Shown here: positions 13,301 to 22,454 of the stretch, one piece after another
How the letters are laid out: each line of letters begins with the position of its first letter
Position numbering within the stretch: position 1 is the stretch's first letter
From: Odontesthes bonariensis
Taxonomy: Eukaryota > Chordata > Actinopteri > Atheriniformes > Atherinopsidae
DNA: 64,000 bases
Assembly (NCBI RefSeq): GCF_027942865.1
Contig: NC_134510.1
Location: 8,032,001 to 8,096,000, forward strand
Reading direction: 5' to 3'
Program-made: the position numbers and the translations under genes
The notes under the pieces: model-generated
Databases searched by the model: none
What the model was told of the DNA's origin: nothing
What the model saw: the letters and a program-made list of their open reading frames with translations, nothing else

Positions 13301-16300
13301 ACCTTGCTTAGCACAGAGGGAAAGATTTTCCACAGCATTCTGTCACGGTGGCTTTTAACGTTCTGCTTAAAGAACATTTACATTGACACTTCGGTACAGT
13401 TGGCAACTTACCAAGTTTGGAATGCGGCAGCCACCTATCAAAGCCTACATGGATGACCTGACCATGACAACATAATCAGTCCCTGGTAGCAGGTGGATCT
13501 TACAAGTGTTTGAAAGGCTCATCTCTTGGGCAAGGATGAGTTTCAAACCAGCTAGGTCCCTGGTCTTGAAGAAGGGAAAAGTTGTGGACAAGTTACATTT
13601 TAAGCATTCTGAGACCACCATTCCAACATTGTTGGAAAAAACCGTCAAGAGCTTGGGGAAACTCTTTGACTACAGCTTGAAGGACACAGCCGCCATCTAC
13701 AGAACCTGCGGTGATCTAGGAGTCTGGCTTACCATAGTTGACAAATCTGGGTTGCCTGGTCGTTTCAAGGCATGGATCTACCAGCATACCATTCTTCCCA
13801 GGGTTTTTTGGCCACTGCTACTGTATGATGTCCCAATGTCAACTGTGGAAGCTCTGGACAAGAAGATCAACAGTTATCTGCAAAGGTAGCTTGGCCAAGG
13901 AGCCTGAGCGGCGCTGCCCTTTACGGGTCTACCAACATCCTTCAGCTCCTCTTCAATGGCCTCTCCGAAGAGTTTGTGGTAACACGGACAAGAGAGGCCA
14001 TGCAGTACAGAGACTCCAGGGACCCCAATGTGGCAGCAGGTGGCATTGAGGTCCATACAGGCAAGAAGTAGAGTGCTGCCAGAGAGCTACAGGTAGCAGA
14101 GGCACGGCTGAGACAGAGGGCCTTTGTCGGGATGGTGGCAAGAGGGTGATCAGGCCTGGGCTTCTTTCCAAACAGTCAGTTGGGCACAGCCATAGGAAAG
14201 GAGACACCTGCCTGCCCCCTGTGTGCTGGAAGAAGATCCCTTCAACACCTCCTTAGCAGCTGCCTCAAGGCCCTGGCCCATTGTCGCTACTGCTGGCACC
14301 ATGACCAGGTGCTTAAAGTAGTAACGGAAGCAGTCACCTCAGCCATCTCCGCCCCAGGAAGAATCCCATCCGCTTCCTAAGGGCTGGAGAGAATACAGAG
14401 CCATACATTCCATCACTGAAGCCACAGAAAAAGCCACACAATGGCTTTGGATCGCAATCTGGGACTTGATCAACCCTGGATGGGTCACCTGCGTGTGAAG
14501 GGGTCTGATGTTGAAAGACCCGAAACACCCGATGACCCCAGGAACCTCACTGATGATGCATCTCAGCGCATCCTAGAAATGTATCTAAATTCCTACACTG
14601 GGTGATGGACCAGGGCTGTTCTCTGATGAAAGTCAATTCATGTTGAACAGAAATAATGGCTGCCAACGATGTTGGAGACGTCAAGGAGAGCGCTATGCAT
14701 CAGCCACTGTTGTTCCCAGATAAGCCTTTGGTGGTGGTGGTGTTACAGTGTGGGCAGGTATGTCTAGTCAGTACAGAACTGCCCTACACTTTGTGAATGG
14801 TACAGTGACAAGCCCATACTACCTGAATAACATCATTAATCCAGTCATTGTGCCCCTGCATGAACAACACAGGCCTAATTTTTTCAGCTTCATGGACGAC
14901 AATGCTCCAGCTCATCGAGGTCGCATCATTAGGTAACGGCTGCTGCAGACTGGAGTACCTCAAATGGAGTGGCCTACACGTTTTTCAAACCTGGATACCA
15001 TTGAAACCATAATGGATCACCTGAGTCGCCATGTAGAGGCTCGTAACTCTGTACCCCAGAACCTCAATGACCTGAGGGTCGCCCTTCAAGAGGAGTGGGA
15101 TACCATGCCTCAGCAGACAATAAGTCGACTTGTGAATAACATGAGACATCGTTGTCAAGCTGTAATTGATGCTACTTTCACAATGTAATATCCCTGTAGC
15201 GTGAACTTTTTACATTTTCCATAAATTTCACCAGAAAGCCAAATATCCATAACTTTTTGTGAGTAGTTTGTGTTTGTTTTCTGCTCTCAGTGTTCAGGAG
15301 GAGCTTTGTGTTCGCCAACTCAAGAGATTATAGACAGGACGTGCAGGTCTGAAGGTCTTGTTTTAGTCACAACACGAGATTTTCACTCCATCAGTATGAT
15401 TTTCACAGAATTCAAAATAACAAAATTTAAGAATAATATTTTCTTAGACCTTGACAATTAAAAAGCCAATCCATCAATTTCATAATTATGTTTTGTATCT
15501 TTTTAAACAAATGAACTAAACACAAAATAAAAGTGTAGAAATATCCAGAATTGGTTGCTGCAACTGTTCCAACGTGTACCAGAACAAAAAGTCTGAATAA
15601 ACAGTGAAACTATGTGCCGATGTGGTGCAGGGACTCATACACAGCTCATTTACAGTGCCAGGTAACCAGGCAACACACCTGAGAGGCAGCTGGATGATGC
15701 TGATGTAACAGCTGGTGAACACGCCTCCAGTGTCAACCCTGAACAAACAAAACAAACAATCAGACATGAACTGTACACATCATGCAGAGTAGGTGTATTC
15801 TTACAGTGTAACCCTGAAACTATTTGTTTAGACGATAAGTTGTGTTTAAACTGTTTTTTTAGATCATGGCACTATGACAACATGATCTTCTCACACTATC
15901 CTGCTGGCTGTGTTGGGCCACACTTTCAGATAAACACCACTCTCTAGCTTGTTATTTATGACTGAACCATCAGCCCACACAGCAGGACAGACAGTGAGGT
16001 GCTAAATGGTAAATGCGCTGTACTTTTATAGTGCTTTTCTATTTGTGCTTTTTGCGTTTGACCACACAAAGTACTTTTACGCTACAAGCCACTTTCCCCT
16101 ATTCACACACCCACAGCATGTCTTAGTCTATACATGTTCTACAGGTTTTTTTTTTGTCACATTCACACACAATGTGGGGTTCAGTGTTTTGCCCAAGGAC
16201 ACTTCGACATGTAGTTCAGAAATTAAATTTATGGACCTGAAAAATGTGACAATTCTACATGTTGGCTGTGTGCTGATGTGTGCTGATGGTCACTGAATGG

Positions 16301-17006
16301 AATGTTCCGTAAATATTAGAGTCAAAGAGGTTACCCTGGTCTGAGTGCTGGTCCTGCAGATGCAGCTCGACATGCTCCTGCAGAATGAAAGAGCTGCTGC
16401 ACACCAGAGAACACATTGGGCAGGAGAAAGTCTTCTCTACAAAAAATACAGAACAATTCAATTGTATGTTGCCTTTAGGAGTTGAAATAGGGTTTGATGT
16501 GTATATTTACCTCTTTTTGATAGAGGCAGCACCTCCAGCTCGGCTTTGTTGTGCTCAGAATTTATTCCATCGGCACCCTCCCTCCAGCAGCTGACAGAGC
16601 CCTGCATGGTTTTGGGGTTTGCTGTCAGAGCTGCACTGATGGGTGCAGTCTCCTCTGGCCATGAACCTGGTACCACTGAGATTGTGTTGACAGCAGAAGC
16701 AACGGTGGACGTTGCCCCAGCCGTATTCCTGCTGTCCCCATTTGTGCAGGATTTCCCACTCTCATGGACACCAGAATTTGTTCTAGCAGAATCACCTGAA
16801 GCACATGTGAGGCGAGCTGGCTCTTTCTGTCTGTACTGCTCTTCAGGATGTGCAGATGTGATGTGGAAACAGAGCTCATCGTAGGACACTCCAGACAGAC
16901 AACAGAGTGGACAGCTCATGTCATTTTCCAGGTGGCTGAGAAGAAGATGAGTCCTCATGTCCTCCTCCAACATCATCTCCTTACCACAGATTTCACAGCT
17001 CAGCAT
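1149..17006 (-). CDS. zup1: ZUP1 (ZUFSP) K63-linkage-specific deubiquitinase, N-terminal two thirds
   Basis: ZUP1 is a cysteine protease that cleaves K63-linked ubiquitin chains and acts in genome maintenance (established knowledge). Coding pieces, in transcript order, are 17006-16511, 16436-16335, 15738-15679 (probable), 11561-11451, 11317-11208, 3613-3445 and 1340-1149. All junctions are GT-AG and all phases agree, giving 413 codons here. Visible features: two N-terminal C2H2 fingers (C4/C7/H20/H25 and C32/C35/H48/H53); two more fingers, each ending LQEHVELHL; a MIU-type ubiquitin-binding helix (DLKLATQLQQEE); the helical arm ending FHRKRADMMES; and the catalytic-Cys motif GDKGWGCGYRNFQMLLSSL (C390 by this model). 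The His and Asp of the active site must lie beyond the left edge. No stop or frameshift is seen. The start was chosen because MLSCEICG matches the family N-terminus; upstream in-frame codons are only a translated CA repeat. Confidence 0.93.
2290..2356 (+). repeat. L2-type LINE 3' tail
   Basis: The run 'ggcgctatataaataaaaa' followed by TGAATTGAATTGAAT is the usual 3' end of teleost L2-like LINEs. About 180 bases of AT-rich sequence before it may belong to the same fragment. The rest of 1400-2290 is zup1 intron with nothing recognisable. Confidence 0.5.
2770..3425 (+). mobile_element. L2 LINE reverse-transcriptase fragment
   Basis: Translated pieces include STVDLINLTLLTGYETQAFKV, VNEESSSYTRVSHGV, QGSVLGP and the stretch around the polymerase box (CYADDTQLY). 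Several internal deletions and frameshifts are present, for example near 2880-2960 and 3070-3100. The fragment closely parallels the copy at 18080-18850. It stops about 20 bases before the donor side of the zup1 exon at 3445. Confidence 0.85.
3445..3613 (-). CDS. zup1: zup1 helical-arm exon
   Basis: The acceptor is 'tgtttag' ending at 3614 and the donor is GTATGT at 3444. It is 169 nt and enters in phase 0. It begins RQFGLDGRGGYHRQM and ends GVDDGRTRTQG. The segment AEFHRKRADMMES aligns with the human ubiquitin-binding arm before the catalytic domain. Confidence 0.93.
3614..6160. other. zup1 intron without recognised genes
   Basis: I find no conserved coding segment. A short tandem run of 'cacaaagt' units sits at about 5005-5030. 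Short open stretches, for example 5091-5330 on the plus strand, match nothing I know. Confidence 0.5.
6683..8732 (+). mobile_element. 5'-truncated L1 insertion with poly(A) and target duplication
   Basis: The flanks AAGCACCCGTGCT (about 6670-6682 and 8731-8744) form a target-site duplication, and the element ends in an A-run at 8720-8732. The coding part 6690-7184 is the C-terminus of L1 ORF2, with the Cys/His segment CWKCNKEVGTLLHALWDCP and a stop at 7182-7184. The 3' UTR is interrupted by a separate inverted-repeat element (7193-8556). Confidence 0.85.
7193..8556. mobile_element. DNA element with ~435-bp terminal inverted repeats and 6-bp target duplication
   Basis: Bases 7193-7627 and 8125-8556 are near-perfect reverse complements, beginning TATGGGGGAAATTTTG on each strand. 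A second inverted patch (7741-7782 against 8083-8124) extends the arms after a ~115-bp block found only on the left. The element is flanked by GATTTG at 7187-7192 and 8557-8562. The centre has a 69-codon Ser-rich open frame (7841-8050) that I do not recognise. The arms contain AT-rich 'atatatac' repeats. The superfamily is unresolved. Confidence 0.8.
9298..10420 (+). mobile_element. LTR plus short internal stub, split by a TTAA element
   Basis: The LTR starts TGTGGAGGGGGCATGG (9298) and ends AACCCACA (10345), about 296 bases without the insert. Next comes G then TGGCATCA, a possible primer-binding site. The same LTR occurs inverted at 46403-46690, in front of BEL/Pao gag. A few tens of bases of matching internal sequence follow before homology fades. 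Confidence 0.6.
9536..10283. mobile_element. TTAA-flanked TIR element
   Basis: It is bounded by TTAA at 9532-9535 and 10284-10287, with termini CACATTGA/TCAATGTG. The LTR into which it inserted is uninterrupted in the paralogous copy at 46.4-46.7 kb. A piggyBac or Kolobok relative is possible. No coding capacity was seen. Confidence 0.7.
10483..11123. mobile_element. Foldback TTAA element, right end missing
   Basis: The left arm begins TTAA|AGGATAACTGCGG (TTAA at 10479-10482). The segment 10985-11123 is the reverse complement of 10625-10765. The outer ~160 bases of the right arm are missing, and the break lies about 85 bases from the donor of the zup1 exon at 11208. A sister copy is at 21405-21913. 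Confidence 0.75.
11208..11317 (-). CDS. zup1: zup1 MIU-motif exon
   Basis: The acceptor is 'ttgccacag' ending at 11318 and the donor is GTCTGG. It is 110 nt and changes the phase from 1 to 0. It encodes GSHGSDLKLATQLQQEETTR, then a Glu/Arg-rich helix ending KQFKKLQ, a motif-interacting-with-ubiquitin helix in this family. Confidence 0.92.
11451..11561 (-). CDS. zup1: zup1 zinc-finger exon
   Basis: The acceptor is 'ctgttttttag' and the donor is GTGGGT. It is 111 nt, phase 1 to 1. It encodes RRFECPMCSVVCSDSFSLQE and then HVELHL, a C2H2 finger parallel to the one in the 16335-16436 exon. Confidence 0.9.
12268..15268 (+). mobile_element. Tc1-type transposon carrying an R2-like insertion
   Basis: The outer ends are inverted: ACTCACAAAAAGTTAAGGAT at about 12272 and its complement near 15245-15265. 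The transposase C-terminus reads FSDESQFMLNRNNG, GMSSQYRTALHFVNG, MDDNAPAHRG and NLDTIETIMDHLSRH, the Tc1 DDE region, with stops and frameshifts. The N-terminal third, including the helix-turn-helix, is missing at the insertion point of the internal retroelement. Confidence 0.85.
12385..14590 (+). mobile_element. R2-like (restriction-like endonuclease) non-LTR retrotransposon, degenerate
   Basis: Pieces in order: SKSMWQQFDNNVCEIVQTTV and YASERFGLIETES before the RT; WREVQEIIKAARSASAPFPS and GKIFHSILSRWLL in the RT; FERLISWARMSFKPARSLVL and DKSGLPGRFKAWIYQH; then the Cys/His box TPACPLCAGRRSLQHLLSSC typical of R2/NeSL/Rex6-type C-termini. Many deletions and stops mean it is dead. A second copy lies at 47870-49650 on the minus strand. 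Confidence 0.8.
15679..15738 (-). CDS. zup1: Probable extra zup1 exon (60 nt)
   Basis: On the minus strand a long pyrimidine-rich tract ends in 'tttgttcag', followed by exactly 60 nt and then the donor GTGTGTTG. The exon enters and leaves in phase 1, as do both neighbouring exons, so it can be included or skipped without changing frame. It would encode GLTLEACSPAVTSASSSCLS between the third and fourth zinc fingers. There is no sequence homology to lean on, so the call rests on splice sites, phase and absence of stops. Confidence 0.5.
15995..16225. repeat. Dispersed teleost repeat
   Basis: Contains 'aaatggtaaatgcgctgtac', 'tatagtgcttttctat', 'cccctattcacacaccca' and 'cccaaggacacttcgacatg', phrases of a very common fish interspersed repeat. 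I do not know its class. Confidence 0.5.
16335..16436 (-). CDS. zup1: zup1 zinc-finger exon
   Basis: The acceptor is 'ttttttgtag' and the donor is GTAACC. It is 102 nt, phase 1 to 1. It encodes KTFSCPMCSLVCSSSFILQE, then HVELHLQDQHSDQ. It is similar in sequence to the 11451-11561 exon, as expected for tandem fingers. Confidence 0.92.
16511..17006 (-). CDS. zup1: zup1 first coding exon
   Basis: It runs from the ATG at 17006-17004 to the donor GTAAAT at 16510. It holds two C2H2 fingers and a Ser/Thr-rich linker ending LEVLPLSKR. The acceptor 'ctgtgcag' leaves nine untranslated bases. A CA/TG microsatellite (17027-17051) sits where the polypyrimidine tract would be. Confidence 0.93.
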
Positions 17007-17604
17007 GGCTGCTGCCTGCACAGTACACACACACACACACACACACACACAGCTTGAGGGCTACTTCTATGCAACAGCTTGTCTAAAGTTCTAAATCTGT
17101 CAAATATAATGCATCATGATCTGCATCAACGCACTGCAAGATTTACATCTATTCATACAATATATAGAGAACTAAAATCCCTTTTGTCAAAATGAATCCT
17201 GAAAGGGATCATTTTAAATTCAGAACAATCACAGGGAGTCTCACAGCAGCCCTGAGGTGAAATACAGCCATGTTCTTGTGTCCTGGTCAGCAGTGGCCCC
17301 TACTGGCTGCTCTTTGGGTGGAATAATGTGAATTGGGCCTGTCACTTTCCTGATAAAGGTTCAGAACTACATGAGGTGGCCACTAGAAGTTGTTCCTATC
17401 TCTATATTTCCTTTATTATTTTAAATGTGCTATAAAAATAAAGTACAAGTTGAAGTGTTACATCCTTCAACATAGACTATATCAGACAATCCTTTACCAC
17501 AGGAGATGGTAACAATGCATACAACACTGGACAAAGTAACCCCTCTGAAAAAGACGTTAATTGGTCAGAAGAGGCTGGTTTAATTCACAGCTGTGTGCTT
17601 TAAT

Positions 17605-18005
17605 GCGGCTACACGGAAACGTTTTTCACTGTAAACGATACTTTTTCTTATCGTTTCGCTGTCGCGGCCACACGGAGCCGGCGTTCCCACTACCCCAAAA
17701 CGATAGTTTTTGAGAACGGGTTCCAGAGTGGGAAAGTTTGAAAACGGCCTCGTTTCGTTTCCATTGTTACAGCTAAAACGTTTTTGTGTCAGTCAAACGT
17801 TGACGCTGTGAGCCAATTTTAACACTTCTCTATTGTCTCACAGCGTGGCGTGACACAGTGGCGTGTGTACTGCATCGTTTCATCGTTTTCATCCGTTTTC
17901 GTCTGGACCTGAGTCTTTACAGCAGCGCGTTGCCGTGTGGTCGCAAGAATTTTCGTACCCGTTTTAAAAAAAAACCTCGTTTCGTTTTCGTGTAGGCGTA
18001 GCCTG
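17605..18005. mobile_element. Short TIR element
   Basis: The ends GGCTACACGGAAACG (about 17608) and the complement of GGCTACGCCTACACGAAAACG (about 17983-18003) are imperfect inverted repeats. The interior is rich in 'cgttttcg' words. It has no coding capacity. A Harbinger-type affinity is possible because the termini resemble those at 55999-56686. Confidence 0.55.
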
Positions 18006-18513
18006 AAATAAATTGGCAAAGAAAATACCATCAACTTTCAACATCTTTAAAGGAGGTTTTCCCCTTAATTGACACTTCCATATTGGATTTGATCAATCTG
18101 TCTTTGTTGACAGGATATGTACCTCAGACTTTTAAGGTTGCTGCAATTAAACCTTTACTTAAAAAACCTACTCTTGATCCTGAGGTGTTGAATTATCGAC
18201 CTTTATCCAATCTCCCTTTTTTAGTCTAAATTTCTTTTAAAAAATTGTTGCAGCTCAGCTTTGTGATCATTTACACAGAAATAATCTGTTTGAAGAGTTT
18301 CAGTCATGATTCAGAGTGCATCATAGCACAGAAACAGCACTGCTGAAAGTTACCAATGATCTCCTCTTAGCCTCTGATAGCGGACTTGTGTCTGTGCTTG
18401 TCCTGTTGGATCTCAGTGGTGCAGTTGATACTATTGATCACAGCATTCTGTGAGACTTGAACATGTTATTGGGATTAAAGGCACTGCACTGCTGGTTTAA
18501 GTCATATTTATCT

Positions 18514-18630
18514 TAACTTATTTTTATTTGTTTTTACTTATTCTTCTCTTTATTTATTACCTGCTGTAAAGCACCTTGGTACATCGTAATGATTGTCTGT
18601 TAAGGGCTGTATAAATAAAATACATTTACA
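18514..18630 (+). repeat. L2-type 3' tail inserted in L2
   Basis: 'gcaccttggtacatcgtaat' and 'ggctgtataaataaaatac' mark a LINE 3' end. 'atttatct' occurs on both sides (18506-18513 and 18631-18638), and the related copy at 2960-2980 lacks the block. Confidence 0.6.
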
Positions 18631-18850
18631 TTTATCTGATAGATTTCAGTTTGTTCTTGTAAATGAAGAATCTTCCTCACAAACCAGAGTAAGTCATGGA
18701 GTTCCTCAGGGTTCTGTGCTTGGACCAATTATTTTCACTTTGTACATGCTTCCATTAGGTAACATTATTAGACAGCATGGCATACATTTGCATTGCTATG
18801 CTGATGATACTCAGCTGTACTCATCTATGAACCCAATCAGTTGGTCAGAC

Positions 18851-20320
18851 CAGGGGTTCCCAAACTTTTCCATGCCAAGGCCCCCCAAACAGTATTAGCT
18901 TCTGGCCGGGGACCCCCTTTGCAAACCACAGACAATGCTACAAAATATGTAAAGAAACATCAACTTTTAGAACGTATTTTCTTTCTTTTATTCACGGACA
19001 GTAGCTTGCTGTGTGAATACAGCAGATGGCCTGACTAAATGCTCTTCTTTACGTCTGAAGAACTCTGCCGGATGTTTTTGTATGTAGTGACGCTGAAGTT
19101 TCGAAGGTTTTAAACACTCATTTGAGAGGGACTCCAGACAGAGGACGCATTTCGGGCAATTGTGGCCATTTTTCTGTATGGCTGTAAAGCCAAACTTAAT
19201 ATATGCTGCCTCATACTTTCTGATTTTAGTTGGCCAGTTCTTAGTTTTTTTTTTGCAGCAGTGACCTCCACAGCAGGGCTGTTGGTCTGTTCCTTCGGTC
19301 TCTTCGTAGTCAAAAACCCGTCCATTTTGGCTAAGCTACCTACACCCTAGCTTGAGGAGCAGAGCAGCCAGTGTTGCCAAAAAAAAATCCCAAGAAGTCG
19401 CTATTGGCTCTCTGAAAAGTCGCTAGAAGTCGCTAGATTGCGTCATGACGTCATAAGTGACGTAACCACGCCCATATTATATATTTTCGCTCCTACCCGA
19501 GCCGAAATCAGCCGGCCTGAAGCTGATTTCAGCTCTAAACTCTGTAAACTTGAGCAACATTTGAAACTTTTCAGGCCAGAAAGTAGTCGTTTAGATCCCC
19601 AACGTGTTAAAAACCTGCCAAAATACCGGCTATTTACAATTTTGTTCCGACGAATTCGGCGCTACTAAAGCTAGCCGCAGTGAGCAACGCACTTCCGGTT
19701 ATTTTGACAAAATAAAATACCCGTTGTCTTTTATCATAGGGAAAGCCATTACGATAAAAAGGTGCTTTTGTTTTGAAAACAGGAAGTGAACCTACCCTCG
19801 TTTTAGCTAGCTTGAAACTGCCGTTTTGACAGGAAATGACGGTATGCCGGGTTGCCGCCGTCCTGCAGTGCTTCTGTCTCGGCCTGTATGGTGTCGCGGG
19901 GCAACTGATTTGTCACTCACAAAACAAGTTAAATTGTCGCTAGATTCAGCCAGATTGAGCCCGAAAGTCGCTAAATCGCTAGATTATTTTTTTTGTCGCC
20001 AGAGATGGCCAAAAGTCGCTAAATCTAGCGACAAAGTCGCTAAATTGGCAACACTGAGAGCAGCTTGAGAACAGGCGCAAACCGCCAGGTCTACAATGTT
20101 TTAACTGGCAGCCAATCAGAAAGACGAGCATGGCAAATAACATTTCGATATGACATATTATTATAAATTGTATTTTACAATACTGATTAAAAAAATGTGG
20201 CTATTTTTTATGATGTGTAAAAAAAATATATTTTCTATTTTTGCATTTTTTTCTTATCTTCCCTACAATTTTCTGAGGCCCCCTAGCGCCCCCTGGCGGC
20301 CCCTACTTTGAAAACCACTG
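18851..20320 (-). mobile_element. hAT transposon remnant
   Basis: The ends are CAGGGGTTCCCAAACTTTT and ...TTGAAAACCACTG, with 8-bp flanks GGTCAGAC/GGTTAGAC (one mismatch). On the minus strand 19325-19090 encodes MDGFLTTKRPKEQTNSP and, after a frameshift, a zinc-finger-like CPKCVLCLESLSNECLKPSK segment followed by LQRHYIQKHP, the N-terminus of a ZBED/DUF4371-type hAT transposase. It contains a second hAT-type element. Confidence 0.8.
19369..20056. mobile_element. hAT-type MITE nested in hAT
   Basis: The ends CAGTGTTGCCAA and TTGGCAACACTG are perfect inverted repeats, flanked by the exact 8-bp duplication AGAGCAGC (19361-19368 and 20057-20064). The ends are dominated by repeated 'agtcgcta' words. 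Confidence 0.9.
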
Positions 20321-20961
20321 GGTTAGACAACAAGCATGTCTGAAAGACCTGGATGACTCAGAACTTTCACTGTGAGGACAGGGAAATGTCTTTCCTAAAG
20401 TCCTCGTGCATTTACCCTCACCACAATATATTTTATAGCAGCCTGGAACCACAAGTGGTTGGTCAGTTCCAGCTGTTTCCTGGTGAATACACTTCTGATG
20501 TCAAACTGGGAAATAGATGGGAACTGAGCTCACCAACTAATACTTTAGTTGTTTTATCATTATTATTATTGATGATGATAATAATATAAAACCATACTAA
20601 TGATCATTATCATACAACTGTTACCCTGTCTCACAGGAGTAAGTTGGACCAGCTGCTGTAACATACAGTTACGTACAAATGGAAATCCTTCCATAAGGTT
20701 TTAGTGAGCCTGCTTAAAAACACACATTGTTACATTAAAAAAGTGAAAGACGTGTCTCTGCACAAAAACAGGTCATCAACGCTTAAAACAGGAGCACTGC
20801 GGTTCAGAGGCAGACAGAGGAACGTTTAGCTGAATGAAAGCGTCCTCTTGTCGGTGGGGCTGACCGAAAATCAGCACTGTGTGACGTAAAACATGTGGAG
20901 CAGAGCAGTTTCCTCTGCTCGGTCACTCTTAGCGGTGGAATTATGTGGAAAAAGTACTCAC

Positions 20962-21080
20962 GTTTCATTAAATCCGTCCACAGGCTTCTTCTCACGGCTA
21001 TTATGACTCTGTTTTCGTTTCCTCAGCTTCGAAACCGCCAGTAGTCTACAAATTAAATTTCAGCACTTCCGGTACAAGCT
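20962..21080 (-). promoter_or_regulatory. zup1: Probable zup1 untranslated first exon and ETS-site promoter
   Basis: The minus strand has an ETS-type core (CCGGAAGTG at 21064-21072), common in promoters of constitutive genes. About 100 bases later comes a strong donor, AAAC|GTGAGT, at 20962/20961, facing the acceptor upstream of the zup1 ATG. The placement is inferred from direction and signals only. Confidence 0.35.
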
Positions 21081-21404
21081 TTCAGAATAAATTCATAGAC
21101 AATCCTCTGCCTCAGAAGCTGAAGTCAAGGGCGAAGGGAGTAGTACACGCCAGTCCGCTTCTAAACCTCACAACCATACATGTGCGTCGCACAGCAAGAT
21201 GATTTCACCTTTTTGAATTTTCAATGACCAAATAAAGTTTTAACAAATCATAAAATATGTTTTAAAGACTCTGTACCCTCTTTAGAATAATTCCATCCAG
21301 ATTTGAGCAGTGTAACTATTGTAGTTTCCATACAGGACCTAGTTTAGGGCGATCAAAATGCAAAAAAAATGCAGTAAAATGGCCCTGTTCTGCACCAACT
21401 TCAG

Positions 21405-21913
21405 CGTGTTTTATTTGACATTTTGTAAATCCCATTGAGGTCTATTGAAGACTGGATGTTCCTTGATATTACTCCGATTATGTGCCAAAGGACAATGAAC
21501 AATCGCCATCAATGGCGCCATCAAGTGGTGTGGAGTATAGCAAGTCAGATTCAACTGCTGAGCGGAGGTTTATCCACGGCTGTGAGGTGGCTAAGAAAAT
21601 AGTTCGAGCATGAACGAGCTGCCAAATAAAACACGACAGAAGCAACGTTTCGCAAAGAAATTTGATATGGATTACCAGTGCACACCAGTAACCACTCCGG
21701 TGAGTTGATGATTTTGAAAACGGAGGTTTATGGTGCTTTTACGGACCTTTTTGGAAATGCACATGACTTGCCATTCTGAAGCAGGTTGAGATGAATCAAA
21801 ATTAGGCAAATACCGGAGACAGCAGTAAACATCAAAAAAGCGGTGAGGGGGTTCTAAAACATTGCAGACGACACAGAAAAGAGGCGTAATGTTGAAAATA
21901 CTGCAGTTATCCT
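21405..21913. mobile_element. Foldback TTAA element, left arm missing
   Basis: This is the sister of 10483-11123. The unique core ('caatggcgccatcaagtggt') and the complete right arm ending TTATCCT|TTAA (21914-21917) are present, while the left arm is absent. Together the two copies show the complete structure. Confidence 0.75.
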
Positions 21914-22454
21914 TTAAGAATTCTTCACGTTACAAATGTTATTCATTCATGCTTTTGCTTTGAAGTGAGCGTTTTTATTTGAAGACAGTTGAATGCAGCT
22001 CCTCTTCCTGCCTCACGTTCGCCGTTTGACATGTTGTTTACAGTCACTGACATGTAAGCTATGTTCGAAAGGAATGTGCACATGCTACTCAGCTTTTCTG
22101 ACAGTGGTGTGTCGCTCCTGGTGTATGTTTGCACTCCTTAAAATGTCCGTTTTCAATTGTTAGAAAGATCGTGAATTAGCATCTTTAAGGTAATGGAGTT
22201 TGAATGAGTGTTTCTATGACTGTCAGCCTTCATAATATGTTCGAGGTTTTAATGAATCTACAGCCTCTTTAGAATAATTCCATCCAGATTTGGGCAGTCT
22301 AAGTAATTTAGTTTACATACAGGACCTTGTTTTTGTCGATCAAAATGCAGTGAAATGGCCCTTTATGCCCACCCCTTTAATTTGCGAATCGAAGGCTGGT
22401 GAATCGGATGCCAACTTCAGCGTCGTCATTACGGTTGTCTGATATTTGGTGGTA

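Larger units (their letters stand above)
18070..20360 (+). mobile_element. L2 LINE reverse-transcriptase fragment, split by hAT
   Basis: Pieces read [55 protein letters not shown] and [11 protein letters not shown]. The text resumes at 20329 in the motif 'caagcatgtctgaaagacct' seen also near 3200. A separate L2 tail (18514-18630) is inserted inside, duplicating 'atttatct'. Confidence 0.8.

Noticed and set aside
16546..16884. 112-codon plus-strand frame
   Set aside because: It is antisense to the first coding exon of zup1, which has clear homology and splice sites.
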